From Bombilactobacillus mellifer (lineage in GTDB: Bacteria > Bacillota > Bacilli > Lactobacillales > Lactobacillaceae): a stretch of 64,000 bases of DNA. Position 1 is the first letter of the stretch, and each line of letters starts with the position of its first letter. The notes below the pieces were generated by a model. The model did no database searches, was not told the DNA's origin, and saw only the letters and a list, made by a program, of their open reading frames with translations. The stretch lies in the NCBI RefSeq assembly GCF_000970795.1, contig NZ_KQ034028.1:1023839-1087838 (forward strand), read 5' to 3'. Positions 8,941 to 19,344 of this stretch are shown piece after piece. The position numbers and the translations under genes are program-made.

Positions 8941-9588
8941 CTACCCCATTTGAAAAATATCACTCGAAATTTTTTGGGCAAATTGATCATCGTGCGTAAC
9001 TACTAATTGCGTCATTCCTTGTTTTTGAAATTGCCGCAGCAGATTGGCTACTTGCCATTTATTGCTGGAATCTAGCGCACTGGTGGGTTCGTCGTAACAC
9101 AAAATCTGTGGTTCTAAAATTAACGCCCGGGCAATGGCTACTCGCTGTTTTTGCCCCCCAGACAATTGAAAAGGATATAGCTTGCGCTGGGGTGTCAACT
9201 TTAAAAATTCTAATAACCGATCTGCTTGTTGCACGGCAGCAGCTGGAGTTTGTTTTTGAGCTTGTATTGGGGCTAATGTGATATTTTCCAATACGTTCAA
9301 ATTGGGAAATAAGCGGTAATCTTGAAAAACTATTCCAATTTGATTTTGCGAATGATCTGTAGGATCAAAAACTTGACCGGCAAATTTAAATGAACCACTA
9401 TCGACTGGTTCTAACCCTAAAATGGTCCGTAATAACGTAGTTTTGCCAACTCCACTAGGTCCCACAATTGACAAGATATCATTTTTCATAACTTGCAAGT
9501 TAATATTTTTAAAAATAACTTTATTGGCGAAAGTCTTACTTAAATTGGTTAATTCTAAAATCGGAGTCCTTGTAGCAACATTATTCAT
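8941..9588 (-). CDS. Amino-acid ABC transporter ATP-binding protein (probably histidine)
   Basis: A 215-residue ATPase of the polar-amino-acid uptake family that powers the adjacent permease. Walker A GPSGVGKTT is at residues 43-51, the Q-loop QDYRLFPN follows, and the signature LSGGQKQR, the Walker B ILCYDEPTSALD and the switch THD are intact. I chose the ATG at 9588 because GGAGGTT sits 9 bases upstream; a start 21 bases earlier lies before that site. It overlaps the permease 3' end by 8 bases. Confidence 0.93.
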   Translation of the reverse strand: MNNVATRTPILELTNLSKTFANKVIFKNINLQVMKNDILSIVGPSGVGKTTLLRTILGLEPVDSGSFKFAGQVFDPTDHSQNQIGIVFQDYRLFPNLNVLENITLAPIQAQKQTPAAAVQQADRLLEFLKLTPQRKLYPFQLSGGQKQRVAIARALILEPQILCYDEPTSALDSSNKWQVANLLRQFQKQGMTQLVVTHDDQFAQKISSDIFQMG

Positions 9589-10222
9589 AATAAGAAAACC
9601 TCCGTTCAATTACTTTTTGTAAATAGGTTAAACCGGCTATTAAAATTAAATAAATTAAACCAACCATCAGTAACGGCACCAAAGTTACATCTCGAGCCGT
9701 GGCCACATTGCCAGCCCGTAACAGATCGCCAATACCTAAGACATATACTAACGACGAATCTTTGATTAAATTAATGACCTCATTACTAATTGAGGGCAAT
9801 ACAATTTTAATTACTTGCGGCAAAACAATAAATCTCAAGGTTTGCCCACGTGATAAACCAAGTAAAGCAGCTGCTTCGCGCTGTTCGTGACTGACAGCCT
9901 GTAACCCACCGCGAAAGATTTCCGCAAAATATGCCGCATAATTAAAGACAAATGCCACGACAGCCGCGGTAAACCGCTCAAAAACTATGCCAATAATCGG
10001 TAACCCGTAAAATACAAAGATTAATTGGAGTAATAACGGAGTTCCCCGCATCAACCAGACATATAAATCTAATAAAATAGCTAAGGGTTTAAACTTGCTT
10101 CGCAACCCTAAAGCAAACAAAATTCCTAAAGGAATGGATAAAACTAACGTGATCGCAAACAATAAAATGGTGATACGTGTACCATTCAAAAGTGACGGTA
10201 ATATTTGGATAATATACTTCAT
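9581..10222 (-). CDS. Amino-acid ABC transporter permease (probably histidine)
   Basis: A 213-residue His/Glu/Gln/Arg-type permease with about five membrane segments. The EAA loop that docks on the ATPase is visible as EQREAAALLGLSRGQTL, and the early RGTPLLLQL motif of this family is present. It is the first gene after the T-box leader, with AGGTG before the ATG. Because the downstream ATPase and binding protein have no promoter gap, all three share the T-box control. Confidence 0.93.
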   Translation of the reverse strand: MKYIIQILPSLLNGTRITILLFAITLVLSIPLGILFALGLRSKFKPLAILLDLYVWLMRGTPLLLQLIFVFYGLPIIGIVFERFTAAVVAFVFNYAAYFAEIFRGGLQAVSHEQREAAALLGLSRGQTLRFIVLPQVIKIVLPSISNEVINLIKDSSLVYVLGIGDLLRAGNVATARDVTLVPLLMVGLIYLILIAGLTYLQKVIERRFSYYE

Positions 10223-10240
10223 AGTTTCACCTCAAAGATA

Positions 10241-10480
10241 AAAAAAACTCCTTGAGTATGATACTCAAGGAGACGATTTACAAAAAACGTGGTCCCACCC
10301 CTAATTCATGTCTAATTCACATTAAACACCTCAAACAGTTGTGTAACTGCACAGAATAACGGATGTACCGAATGGGATTAACATTGACTCACAAGTGTGT
10401 TCTATAATTAGCGATAGCTGTTCGCAGCTCCCACAGCCTCTCTGAATCAACCAACTATATCTGTCTTGATCATTGCCATT
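10241..10480 (-). promoter_or_regulatory. T-box leader with His (CAC) specifier
   Basis: On the minus strand the core T-box GGTGGGACCACG lies at 10299-10288, followed by a terminator hairpin (arms CTCCTTGAGTAT and ATACTCAAGGAG, 10272-10248) and a T tract. The upstream stem I contains AGAGAG. The specifier loop reads GAA-CAC-ACTTGTGAG, with CAC at 10399-10397. It aligns base for base with the valS leader of this window (GAT-GTT-ACTTGTGAG), where GTT is a Val codon as it should be. The reading therefore points to uncharged tRNA-His as the inducer of the transporter downstream. Confidence 0.9.
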
Positions 10481-10498
10481 TTAATTCTTTTTTACTTT

Positions 10499-11326
10499 TT
10501 AATTGTTACGATGAAACAATCGTTGCCAGAAACCAGGTTTACTACTTCGTTGAGGAAGCGAATTGCTGGCAAAATCAATTTCATTTAACGGTATTTGCTC
10601 ACCTAAAATACGGCGGGCTAGATTAAGATAACCAGCGGCCGCTCGATTATCAGATTCCAGTGCGACGATCGATTGCCCTTGGTTAGAAGTAGCAATAACT
10701 TCGTCGTCATCAACTATAACACCGATTAAAGGAACTGACAAGCGGTTAACAATACTTTGAATATCCATGGAGGTTCCGCTTTCCACCATCTGCATCCGAA
10801 CGCGGTTGATGACCAAATGGATCCCATAATTCAAAGCAGAATGTTCTAATATGCCGACCACTCGGTCAGCATCACCAACGGCAGCCACCTCGGGAGTTGT
10901 GACAACAATGGCACTATCTGCGACATTTATCGCCGCCTTAAATCCAGTTTCAATGCCTGCTGGACAGTCCAAAATGACAAAATCAAATTCGGCTTTCAAC
11001 TGGGCAACAATTTTTTGCATTCGTGCAATATTCAAATTACTCTGGGTTGCATTTTGCGAAGCCGCAAGTAAATATAATTGATTCTTAAAATTGGGATGTT
11101 CAACTAAGGCTTGGTTTACATCTACACGGTTTTCAATCACATCAATCAAATCATAGATAACCCGATTGCTTAACCCTAGCATAGTATCTAAATTACGTAA
11201 ACCAACATCTAAATCAATCGCACAAACCCGCTTTTTATTTTTAACCAAAGCAATACCTAAATTGGCAGCTGTAGTGGTTTTGCCGACTCCACCCTTACCT
11301 GAAGTCACTACAATCGATGTTCCCAT
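10499..11326 (-). CDS. minD: Septum site-determining ATPase MinD
   Basis: MinD is a membrane-associated ParA-type ATPase that recruits MinC and keeps division at midcell. The deviant Walker A KGGVGKTT is at residues 11-18, with the signature lysine. Switch-type motifs DLDVGLRNLDTMLG and VILDCPAG follow. The 275-residue protein ends in a basic, amphipathic tail (KPGFWQRLFHRNN) suited to membrane targeting. It lies 11 bases after minC in the same operon. Confidence 0.96.
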   Translation of the reverse strand: MGTSIVVTSGKGGVGKTTTAANLGIALVKNKKRVCAIDLDVGLRNLDTMLGLSNRVIYDLIDVIENRVDVNQALVEHPNFKNQLYLLAASQNATQSNLNIARMQKIVAQLKAEFDFVILDCPAGIETGFKAAINVADSAIVVTTPEVAAVGDADRVVGILEHSALNYGIHLVINRVRMQMVESGTSMDIQSIVNRLSVPLIGVIVDDDEVIATSNQGQSIVALESDNRAAAGYLNLARRILGEQIPLNEIDFASNSLPQRSSKPGFWQRLFHRNN

Positions 11327-11337
11327 TAAACCGCTCC

Positions 11338-12009
11338 TTAATCCAAGACAATCCCCTTTTGAGGCTTAATATCATTCAAATTTTGTACTTGATCTTGTGC
11401 TAAGTTATGTAAATCATTTACATAAAATAAGGTTTGCTCAGTTAATTTATCCACTTCTAAATCGGCAACAATTGCAATTAAATCACTAATTCGTAGTTGA
11501 CTGGCATGACTTAAATCACCGATAATAATAGCTTGATTATTGTTAGGATAGCCAGCATGAACAATTCCATCTACTGGGCTCATGATGTAGATATCACCAG
11601 AAGCCCGAACTTCCCCACTTCGATGAACACCACCCATTAAAAGCAAATTTCCTTGATAAGTCACAATTTGACCAGAGCGCACAATTTTGGTTTCGATATT
11701 TAATTGATTTTCTTGAACATATTTCTCCGCAGCCGCCCGATCCAAAACTTTATTGATAACTTTAATATTGCTAAACAAATGAAATTTTGCCACTAAGTTA
11801 GTTAAGTCAAGCATTTGCTTTTTCGTCAATAAACGATTTTGTGTATCAATAATTACTGGCAATTCATCTGTAGGAGCAGTTTCCTTAGTAGACTTTTGCA
11901 AATCAGCCAACAATTTTTGGATGTCTTTGAACGATTGCTTTAAATCACTATCTGAATTAATTTCTAAATAATATTGTTTATTTTTCCCCTTTAATACAAC
12001 ATTATCCAC
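11338..12009 (-). CDS. minC: Septum site-determining protein MinC
   Basis: MinC blocks FtsZ assembly away from midcell. I chose the GTG at 12009 (223 residues, beginning VDNVVLKGK) since GGGGAGG lies 6 bases upstream; the upstream in-frame ATG at 12033 precedes that site. The C-terminal beta-helix domain that binds MinD is clear (GDIYIMSPVDGIVHAG, AIIIGDLSHASQLRISDLIA). The N-terminal FtsZ-binding part is less conserved, as usual. Confidence 0.93.
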   Translation of the reverse strand: MDNVVLKGKNKQYYLEINSDSDLKQSFKDIQKLLADLQKSTKETAPTDELPVIIDTQNRLLTKKQMLDLTNLVAKFHLFSNIKVINKVLDRAAAEKYVQENQLNIETKIVRSGQIVTYQGNLLLMGGVHRSGEVRASGDIYIMSPVDGIVHAGYPNNNQAIIIGDLSHASQLRISDLIAIVADLEVDKLTEQTLFYVNDLHNLAQDQVQNLNDIKPQKGIVLD

Positions 12010-12145
12010 GTGCAACCTCCCCAGGATTGGCACAATTGCGATTTTTGCTAATCCATAACAAAACTACATTGATTATATCATAAACTCATCCTGAAATAGT
12101 TAAAGTGTTTTGAAATTATGGCGCCCAATAAGTTGGGCCTTGTTC

Positions 12146-12700
12146 TTAACTTCCAGAATTAATTTGGACGAGCCACTGAGCCAATTTATTAATCGGGTAA
12201 TAAAAAATTGCAAAACAAATTGAATTCCACAGTAAGCTTGGCGCCAACCAATAAACAACAAATTTAGTGCCATCGACCATCGTGAGATCCAAAAAAGAGC
12301 CGATGAGGTACAAATAAATACAAGATAAAGTCAATAAAATGAAATAAATGCTCCACATAAAAATAGCTGTCCGGGGAACATACGCTCGCACCCGTTGAAC
12401 TAAAATGACTGTGATAGGAAAAATAATCGTGTACAGTCCAAAAATATGCGAATAATAAGAATCATAGGCTACACCCAAGATAACTGCATAATAAAATAAA
12501 TGCGGGTCTTCATCATGATCATATAAAACTAAAATGCTCAAAAAGAATAACAGCATTTGTAAAGAAACTTGATTAGATGGCAGATTAAACCACATAATCA
12601 AACTTTTTAACGAGCCATCTAAAAAGAAGCCTAATAACAAAAAGAAAAATTGCGCTACATATTTAGCAGGACGTCCCTTAAAATCAACCATGTTCCACAT
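12146..12700 (-). CDS. mreD: Rod shape-determining protein MreD
   Basis: MreD is the polytopic membrane member of the MreBCD elongation complex. The 184-residue protein has five to six hydrophobic segments and low sequence conservation, so its position directly after mreC identifies it. It overlaps mreC by 17 bases; a second in-frame ATG at 12691 is an alternative start. About 136 bases without a recognisable signal separate it from minC. Confidence 0.88.
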   Translation of the reverse strand: MWNMVDFKGRPAKYVAQFFFLLLGFFLDGSLKSLIMWFNLPSNQVSLQMLLFFLSILVLYDHDEDPHLFYYAVILGVAYDSYYSHIFGLYTIIFPITVILVQRVRAYVPRTAIFMWSIYFILLTLSCIYLYLIGSFLDLTMVDGTKFVVYWLAPSLLWNSICFAIFYYPINKLAQWLVQINSGS

Positions 12701-13544
12701 CTCGACTAATAATTGTTACGATGTTGAAATTATTCAAATCTGTTGCGGGTTTGACATATATTGAAGAGACTAACCCATAATCATCTTTTTTAACAGCATA
12801 AACTTTACCGACAAATAATCCCCGAGGTGTTAAACCACCTAAACCGGAAGTTATGACTTTTTGCCCCTTTTGAACCCCTTCGGTCGAAGCCACATTAGTC
12901 ATGACTAATAAATTTTGTTCCTGATTATAATGTCCAATTATCCCAGTAGTATCCGATTTAGCCTTATCCAAAACTTCTACTGCAAATTTATTGCTCAAAG
13001 ACTTGTCAGTGGAAATCAAACTAACCTTAGAATTTGTTCGGTTTACTTCTGTGACGCGCCCAATAAGTCCAGAACCCGACATGACCGGCATATTCTTCTG
13101 GACGCCCGCCATAGTACCTTTATTAACAATAATATAATTTTGCCAATTATTAGGAGACCGGGAGATCACCACTGCCGACATCTGATGATAATCAATTAAT
13201 GTTTTATTCAATCGTACTTGTTGTTTCAAGGATTTATTTTCTTTTTTTAAGGTAGCCACTTGAGCCTTAATTTGCGCCAAATCAGCAAGTTGTGATTTTA
13301 AACGCTTATTTTCCTGATAAGTATTGGCTAGGTCATGGACGTCTGCACCCAAATTATGGATGCCATTTAACGGAATAGCGACCACATTCCCTATAATACC
13401 GATACTATCATTAACCATTTGATGCACAAAATTAGGTTTTGCTTTTCGATCACCCAAAGCGACTGAAGCCGAAATCATCCCAAAAGTTAGAATTACCACA
13501 ATCATGATAATGATTAATTTTTTATTTGAGAAAAATTTGCGCAT
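12684..13544 (-). CDS. mreC: Rod shape-determining protein MreC
   Basis: MreC is a bitopic scaffold for cell elongation. The 286-residue protein has an N-terminal membrane segment (about residues 9-29), a coiled coil (about 75-115, with NKRLKSQLADLAQIKAQV), and two beta-barrel domains (VVISRSPNNW, VNKGTMAGVQKNMPV, GLIGRV, SGLGGLTPRGLFVGKV). It lies between mreB and mreD. A hairpin in the 42-base gap after mreB may reduce its expression relative to mreB. Confidence 0.95.
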   Translation of the reverse strand: MRKFFSNKKLIIIMIVVILTFGMISASVALGDRKAKPNFVHQMVNDSIGIIGNVVAIPLNGIHNLGADVHDLANTYQENKRLKSQLADLAQIKAQVATLKKENKSLKQQVRLNKTLIDYHQMSAVVISRSPNNWQNYIIVNKGTMAGVQKNMPVMSGSGLIGRVTEVNRTNSKVSLISTDKSLSNKFAVEVLDKAKSDTTGIIGHYNQEQNLLVMTNVASTEGVQKGQKVITSGLGGLTPRGLFVGKVYAVKKDDYGLVSSIYVKPATDLNNFNIVTIISRDVEHG

Positions 13545-13564
13545 AGACAGCCTCCATTAAAATT

Positions 13565-13587
13565 AAAAAAGTGGGTAACCCCACCTT
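13565..13587 (-). terminator. Intercistronic hairpin between mreB and mreC
   Basis: On the minus strand AAAGGTGGG-GTTA-CCCACTTTTTT forms a short hairpin with a T tract, directly after the mreB stop codon. Since mreC and mreD follow with no clear new promoter, it may act as a partial terminator that sets the MreB to MreCD ratio. Confidence 0.65.
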
Positions 13588-14588
13588 TATTTATGATTGC
13601 GCATGACGTCTAAATTTTGGAGGGATTCCCCTGTCCCAATTGCGACGCAATCTAATGGAGCCTGAGCAACAAAAACTGGCACACGTGTAGAGTCTGAAAT
13701 TACTTCAGGTAAATTTTTCAGTAAGGCCCCGCCACCGGTTAAAACAATCCCATGATCAATGACATCAGCTGAAATCTCCGGTGAAGTTTCTTCTAAAGTT
13801 TCCTTAATGGCGACCATAATTTCTTCAATATCTTCGTGAATAGCGGTCGCAATATCAACTGCCGTTAATTCAATGGTTTTAGGCAAACCGCTAACTAAAT
13901 CCCGACCGCGAATACTCATGCCTTTAATCTCCTCCGCCGCAGCGATAGAAGCCGAGCCAATTTCCATTTTGAGTTGTTCCGCGGTGCGCTCACCAATCAG
14001 CATATTGAATTTTTGGCGAATGTAAGCAATGATCGATTCATCAAACTTATCCCCCGCCATTCTAATAGACCGACTTGAAACGATACCTCCTAAAGAAATA
14101 GTGGCCACATCAGTAGTACCACCACCGATATCTACGACCATACTACCTGTCGGATCCATTACTGGTAATCCAGCCCCAATTGCAGCAGCAAACGGTTCTT
14201 CGATTAAATAAGCTTCTCGGGCTCCAGCGTGTTCGGCAGCTTCAATGACTGCCCGTTTTTCAACTTCTGTTACTCCACTGGGTACACAAATCATAACCGA
14301 AGGATGACCATTGCCGACGGATTTTTGTAAAAAATATTTGATCATGGATGCAGTAGTATCGTAATCGGCAATCACCCCATCTTTCATCGGGCGAATGGCA
14401 CGAATACTACCGGGAGTTCTTCCAATCATCGCTTGTGCTTCTTGACCTACGGCCACGACTTCCCCGTCAGCGACCTTTTTTGCCACGACTGATGGCTCTC
14501 GTAAAACAATCCCTTTATTTTCTAGGTAAACAATTGTGTTGGCGGTCCCTAAATCAATCCCAACATTGCGCGATCTGATTCCAAACAA
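13587..14588 (-). CDS. mreB: Rod shape-determining protein MreB
   Basis: MreB is the bacterial actin that guides lateral wall synthesis. The 333-residue protein has the actin-fold phosphate loops GIDLGTANT (residues 10-18) and [10 protein letters not shown], and the adenosine motif [11 protein letters not shown]. It is followed by mreC and mreD, which separates it from the second MreB homologue (mbl, 28840-29829) of this window. Confidence 0.97.
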   Translation of the reverse strand: MFGIRSRNVGIDLGTANTIVYLENKGIVLREPSVVAKKVADGEVVAVGQEAQAMIGRTPGSIRAIRPMKDGVIADYDTTASMIKYFLQKSVGNGHPSVMICVPSGVTEVEKRAVIEAAEHAGAREAYLIEEPFAAAIGAGLPVMDPTGSMVVDIGGGTTDVATISLGGIVSSRSIRMAGDKFDESIIAYIRQKFNMLIGERTAEQLKMEIGSASIAAAEEIKGMSIRGRDLVSGLPKTIELTAVDIATAIHEDIEEIMVAIKETLEETSPEISADVIDHGIVLTGGGALLKNLPEVISDSTRVPVFVAQAPLDCVAIGTGESLQNLDVMRNHK

Positions 14589-14665
14589 GATGCTATCTCC
14601 TTCAATGAATAAGCAATTGACTTTCTGTTAAATTATATCATACAACATTCCAATTCCAACCATAA

Positions 14666-15313
14666 TTACATCAATCCCTTTTCTTTTAAACTGACAAAAG
14701 AGCGCTGCCCTAAGATTAAGTGATCAAGCAATTCTAGTTGAAATAAACGACAACAAGTTTGTAAATTTTGCGTAAATTCTCGATCAGCTTTCGAAGGGAT
14801 CAAATTATTGCTAGGGTGATTATGCGCAATAATAATCTGCGCACAAGGCATTTGCAAGGCTAAACGTATCACTTCACGACAATCAACGGTCGTATGATTA
14901 TAAGTACCACGAAAAAGACATTTTTCTGCTAGAACACATTGATGAACGTCTAAAAAAACACCCACCAATTGTTCCTGCAGCAAATCACCATATTCTCGAA
15001 CCAAATAGGTTCCTAAATTAGGCAAGGTTACAGTCGGTTGTTTCCAATGAGCTGGAGTCGCCGATAAGCGTTGACTCAGTTCAATTACCGCTAAAATACG
15101 GGCTAAATTGGCGGGACCAATCCCCGTTATTTGTTGCAATTGCTTGGGGTTTAACTCGGTGATTTGTGCAAAATCATGGGAAATTTGGCCTAATAAATGT
15201 GCAATCATCGCCGCCGAAGCTGTTGTTGTTCCTGAACCAATAATCACTGTAAATAATTGCTCGGTTGTTAATTGTTGAGCACCTTCACGGGCAATCAATT
15301 CTCGTAATTTCAT
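14666..15313 (-). CDS. radC: RadC-family JAMM/MPN protein
   Basis: The 215-residue protein has an N-terminal helix-hairpin-helix part (LNPKQLQQITGIGPANLARI) and a C-terminal MPN metal-binding domain with H164-N-H166-PSNN and D177, the zinc ligands of the JAMM motif. RadC was once linked to DNA repair; the real role is unclear. It stands between folC and mreB, as in many lactobacilli. Confidence 0.95.
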   Translation of the reverse strand: MKLRELIAREGAQQLTTEQLFTVIIGSGTTTASAAMIAHLLGQISHDFAQITELNPKQLQQITGIGPANLARILAVIELSQRLSATPAHWKQPTVTLPNLGTYLVREYGDLLQEQLVGVFLDVHQCVLAEKCLFRGTYNHTTVDCREVIRLALQMPCAQIIIAHNHPSNNLIPSKADREFTQNLQTCCRLFQLELLDHLILGQRSFVSLKEKGLM

Positions 15314-15338
15314 TTGTCACCTCACGGTTTTTTTAAAA

Positions 15339-16613
15339 TTACGATAAAAGATCTAAAATTACTCCGGCAAAGTGTAATGATCCACAAATGAGCAATAAAC
15401 TCTCACTATCTAAACTATTTACTGCCTGCCCAAAGGCTACTGGCCAAGGGTCTATAAAACGACAGGTGCTTGATAAATTTTGATAATCAGATTGTTGGGC
15501 AGCTCGTGGTTCTTCAAAACTGGTTACAATTATTTGCGCTGCGGCTTGTTGCAAAACCGACAAAATGGCATTGCGATCTTTATCTACCATTGCCGCATAA
15601 AGTACAACTATGCGGCGGTTTGGTGCGATCTTAAGAATATTGTGTAATAAAGCCTCAATTGCTGGCAAATTATGTGCCCCATCTAAAATAATAGGAGGAT
15701 CGGTTGCAATTATTTGCATACGTGCTTTCAATTGAGTTTTTTGAAGAGCCTTTTTAATCAGCAATGGCGAAAAGTGCGGTTGTAAAATGGTGAAAGCTTT
15801 GATAGCTATTGCTGCATCTCGCATTTGTTCTTGTGCACAGCTGGCAATAGCTACGGGAAAGTGCTGCGATCCATCCGACCATTGAAACTGACTGTGGTCC
15901 CAATTATCAATTTTGATCTGTTGATACTGAAAATCCCGCCCTAATTGATACACAGGTGCAGCTTGCGCCGCAGCCACCTCTTGAATAACTGTTTGTGTCT
16001 CCGGCAACAATTCGCCCACGATTACAGGTCGCTGCGACTTAATAATCCCCGCTTTTTCCTGAGCAATATCTTTTAAACTAGGTCCAATTAATTGTTCATG
16101 GTCTAAGCCGACATTAGTAATAATAGATAATTCCGGAGTGATGACATTGGTTTTATCATGTTGACCGCCAATTCCCACTTCAATAATCCCATAGTCCACG
16201 GACTGTTGTGCAAATAACTGCCACATCATCACACAGACAAATTCAAACTCTACTAAATAAAAATCCGGATTTTGCATTTGAATTTGATTAACTGCTGCCT
16301 GAACTATTTGTGTTAACGCTAATATCTGCTCATCACTAACATCATGACCATTCAATTGAATGCGTTCGTTAAATTTTTGGACATAAGGTGACATAAAAGT
16401 CCCAACCTGATAACCCGCGGCGACTAATAAGTGGGTCAAATAATTACAAGTGCTGCCTTTGCCATTGGTTCCTGTGACATGAATGGTTTTAATCTGATCT
16501 TGCGGATTACCCAGCTTAGTTAAAACCTGACGTACGGCCTGCAAGTTATTGACAGAATGCAAATGTGGCAAACTGTGGATATAGGTTAATGCTTCTTCAT
16601 AAGTGCTGATCAT
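15339..16613 (-). CDS. folC: Bifunctional folylpolyglutamate synthase / dihydrofolate synthase
   Basis: FolC adds glutamate to dihydropteroate or folates in an ATP-dependent ligase reaction. The 424-residue protein has the P-loop VTGTNGKGST at about residues 46-55, the family motif SPYVQKFNERI, and IIEVGIGGQHDKTNVI. The C-terminal Mur-ligase-like domain contains ILDGAHNLPA. It follows valS on the same strand with a 60-base gap. Confidence 0.95.
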   Translation of the reverse strand: MISTYEEALTYIHSLPHLHSVNNLQAVRQVLTKLGNPQDQIKTIHVTGTNGKGSTCNYLTHLLVAAGYQVGTFMSPYVQKFNERIQLNGHDVSDEQILALTQIVQAAVNQIQMQNPDFYLVEFEFVCVMMWQLFAQQSVDYGIIEVGIGGQHDKTNVITPELSIITNVGLDHEQLIGPSLKDIAQEKAGIIKSQRPVIVGELLPETQTVIQEVAAAQAAPVYQLGRDFQYQQIKIDNWDHSQFQWSDGSQHFPVAIASCAQEQMRDAAIAIKAFTILQPHFSPLLIKKALQKTQLKARMQIIATDPPIILDGAHNLPAIEALLHNILKIAPNRRIVVLYAAMVDKDRNAILSVLQQAAAQIIVTSFEEPRAAQQSDYQNLSSTCRFIDPWPVAFGQAVNSLDSESLLLICGSLHFAGVILDLLS

Positions 16614-16642
16614 GAAAATCTCCTCTCAACCTTTACACAGCA

Positions 16643-16668
16643 AAGCACACTTCTCATTGAAGTGTGCT
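16643..16668 (-). terminator. Hairpin between valS and folC
   Basis: A perfect 9-bp stem (AGCACACTT with AAGTGTGCT, 16644-16652 and 16660-16668) follows the valS stop codon. The T tract is weak, so it may be an RNA-stabilising or partial termination hairpin and not a full terminator. Confidence 0.5.
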
Positions 16669-16673
16669 GGCAA

Positions 16674-19319
16674 TTAAGATTCTTGTAATTCTGTAATCCG
16701 AGCTTGAATTTTAGCTTGCCGAGCTTGATAAGTTTGCAGTTTATGCCGCTGTTCTGCCACAACTTTTTCCGGCGCATTAGCCACAAATTGTGGATTATTC
16801 AATTTATGGTTTACAAAATCCAAATCTTTTTGCACTTTAGTTAATTCTTTTTGCTGACGTTTAATCTCTTCCTTTATATCCACTAGTTCTGCCAAAGGAA
16901 CATAGAGTTGTGCGCCATCAATAACCGCTGTTAAGGCTAATTTAGGAGCTGCCACTTGTTGTGCAATTGTCAATTGTTTAGGATGTCCTAAACGTTCAAT
17001 ATATTCTTGATTTTGACTGAGAATTTCTTGGGCTGTAGCAGACTGAGTTTCAATTAAAATGTCTACTGGTGTCGCTAATGGAGCATTGGCCTCCGAACGG
17101 ATCTGGCGAATAGCTTTAATCGCAGCAATTAAAATAGGCATTTGTTGAGCCGCCTGTGCATCCTCAAGTTCCGCATGGACCTGTGGGTATTCCGCTACCA
17201 TGATGGATTGGCCAATGTGTGGCATGGATAGCCAAATTTTTTCCGTCACAAACGGCATTATAGGATGTAATAACCGTAAAATTTGATCCAAAACATAGGC
17301 TAAAACATAGCGCTTATGATCTTTAGCAAGTTCATCTGATCCACTTAATGTAGCCTTGCTTAATTCAATATACCAATCACAAAATTCATTCCAAGTGAAG
17401 TTATATAAAGCCCGACCAACTTCGCCTAATTCATAATTTTCGGACAGATGCAAAACCTGATTAATTGTTGCATTTAAGCGTTCCAAAATCCAACGATCCG
17501 CTAAATCCAAAGTTGAGGCAGCCGGCAAATGATCCGGAGCGGGGGTATCTTCTAAGTTCATAATAACAAAACGACTGGCATTCCAAATTTTATTAATAAA
17601 ATTCCAAGCCGCACTGACTTTTTCATAGCTGAACCGAGTATCTTGACCAGGAGTAGAACCGGTAATCAAAAACCAGCGTAAAGCATCTACACCATAGCGA
17701 TCAATGACCTCCATAGGATCAATACCATTACCCAATGACTTACTCATTTTACGACCTTGTTCATCGCGAATCAGACCATGTAAAATGACATCTTTGAATG
17801 GTCTTTGATCTGTAAATTCTAAACTTTGGAAAACCATTCGTGCTACCCAAAAGAAGATAATATCATAGCCCGTAACCAGAGCATTAGTCGGAAAATAACG
17901 TTTGAAATCAGCAGCCTGCGTATCGGGCCAACCTAAAGTTGAAAACGGCCACAAAGCACTGGAAAACCAAGTATCCAAAACATCCGGATCTTGTTCCCAA
18001 TTTTCTAGGTCTTCGGGAGCTTTGACCCCCACATACATTTCGCCAGTCTTTTTATGATACCAAGCTGGAATTCGGTGACCCCACCATAATTGTCGGGAGA
18101 TCACCCAGTCATGAATATCATTAAGCCACTGTTCAAAAGTATGCTCAAAACGCTCTGGGACAAAGTTGACTTTACCCGCAGTTTGTTGATTTTTCAAAGT
18201 CATCTCCGCTAAGGGTTTCATTTTTACAAACCATTGCGTAGATAAACGAGGTTCAACTTGTACACCTGAACGTTCCGAGTGTCCCACGCTATGCACAATC
18301 GGTTCTTCTTTTAATAAATAACCCTGCGCTTTTAAATCTGCCACAATCGCTTTTCGAGCAGCAAAACGTTCCATGCCCGCATAGGCGCCCGCGTTCTCAT
18401 TCATCGTTCCATCCGGATTCATGACATTAATCCGAGGTAAATGATGCCGGTTACCAACTTTAAAGTCATTAGGATCATGCGCAGGCGTAATTTTTACTAA
18501 ACCCGTACCAAATTCAGGATCGACATAAGCATCTGCAATAATTGGTAATTTACGATCAAATAACGGCAACCAAACTTCTTTACCAATCAGGTCTTGGTAA
18601 CGTTCGTCTTTGGGGTGGACGGCCACTGCCGTATCGCCTGGCATAGTTTCCGGACGTGTAGTTGCAATTTCAATAAAACCAGAACCATCGGTTAGTGGAT
18701 ATTTCACATGATAAAATGCCCCTTGGTCATCTTGATGTTCCACTTCCATATCGGATAAAGCTGTTTGTAATTCCGGATCCCAGTTAATGATATATTCACC
18801 ACGATAAATCAAGCCTTGATTATATAAATCTACAAACACTTTCCGAACGGCTTGCGATAAACCTTCATCTAAGGTAAAGCGTTCACGGGAATAATCAACT
18901 GACAAGCCTAATTTAGCCCATTGCTTGTGAATTATTTTGGCATATTCATCTTTCCATTTCCAAACTTCTGCCACAAACTTGTCCCGGCCCAAATCATAAC
19001 GGCTTTGACCTTGTTCACGTAATTTAGCTTCTACTTTCGCTTGCGTGGCGATTCCTGCATGATCCATACCTGGTAAATACAAGGTATCAAATCCTTGCAT
19101 TCGTTTTTGGCGAATTAAAATATCTTGAATAGTTGTATCCCAAGCATGTCCTAAGTGCAGTTTCCCAGTGACATTAGGAGGAGGAATAACAATACAATAT
19201 GGGTGGGCTTGCTGATCGCCACTAGGTTTAAATAAGCCTGCTTCCACCCATTTTTGATAACGTCCGGCTTCTACTTCATGATGATCATATTTGGGAGACA
19301 TTTCTATTTGTTTAGCCAT
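16674..19319 (-). CDS. valS: Valine--tRNA ligase
   Basis: Class I synthetase that charges tRNA-Val. The 881-residue protein has the HIGH-type motif HLGH at residues 55-58, the KMSKS motif ([14 protein letters not shown]), the editing domain with [17 protein letters not shown], and a C-terminal coiled arm (from about residue 815, rich in K/Q/E) that grips the tRNA. It is controlled by the T-box leader just upstream, whose specifier reads GTT. Confidence 0.98.
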   Translation of the reverse strand: MAKQIEMSPKYDHHEVEAGRYQKWVEAGLFKPSGDQQAHPYCIVIPPPNVTGKLHLGHAWDTTIQDILIRQKRMQGFDTLYLPGMDHAGIATQAKVEAKLREQGQSRYDLGRDKFVAEVWKWKDEYAKIIHKQWAKLGLSVDYSRERFTLDEGLSQAVRKVFVDLYNQGLIYRGEYIINWDPELQTALSDMEVEHQDDQGAFYHVKYPLTDGSGFIEIATTRPETMPGDTAVAVHPKDERYQDLIGKEVWLPLFDRKLPIIADAYVDPEFGTGLVKITPAHDPNDFKVGNRHHLPRINVMNPDGTMNENAGAYAGMERFAARKAIVADLKAQGYLLKEEPIVHSVGHSERSGVQVEPRLSTQWFVKMKPLAEMTLKNQQTAGKVNFVPERFEHTFEQWLNDIHDWVISRQLWWGHRIPAWYHKKTGEMYVGVKAPEDLENWEQDPDVLDTWFSSALWPFSTLGWPDTQAADFKRYFPTNALVTGYDIIFFWVARMVFQSLEFTDQRPFKDVILHGLIRDEQGRKMSKSLGNGIDPMEVIDRYGVDALRWFLITGSTPGQDTRFSYEKVSAAWNFINKIWNASRFVIMNLEDTPAPDHLPAASTLDLADRWILERLNATINQVLHLSENYELGEVGRALYNFTWNEFCDWYIELSKATLSGSDELAKDHKRYVLAYVLDQILRLLHPIMPFVTEKIWLSMPHIGQSIMVAEYPQVHAELEDAQAAQQMPILIAAIKAIRQIRSEANAPLATPVDILIETQSATAQEILSQNQEYIERLGHPKQLTIAQQVAAPKLALTAVIDGAQLYVPLAELVDIKEEIKRQQKELTKVQKDLDFVNHKLNNPQFVANAPEKVVAEQRHKLQTYQARQAKIQARITELQES

Positions 19320-19344
19320 AGCATTAAACTCCTTTTAGATAAAT

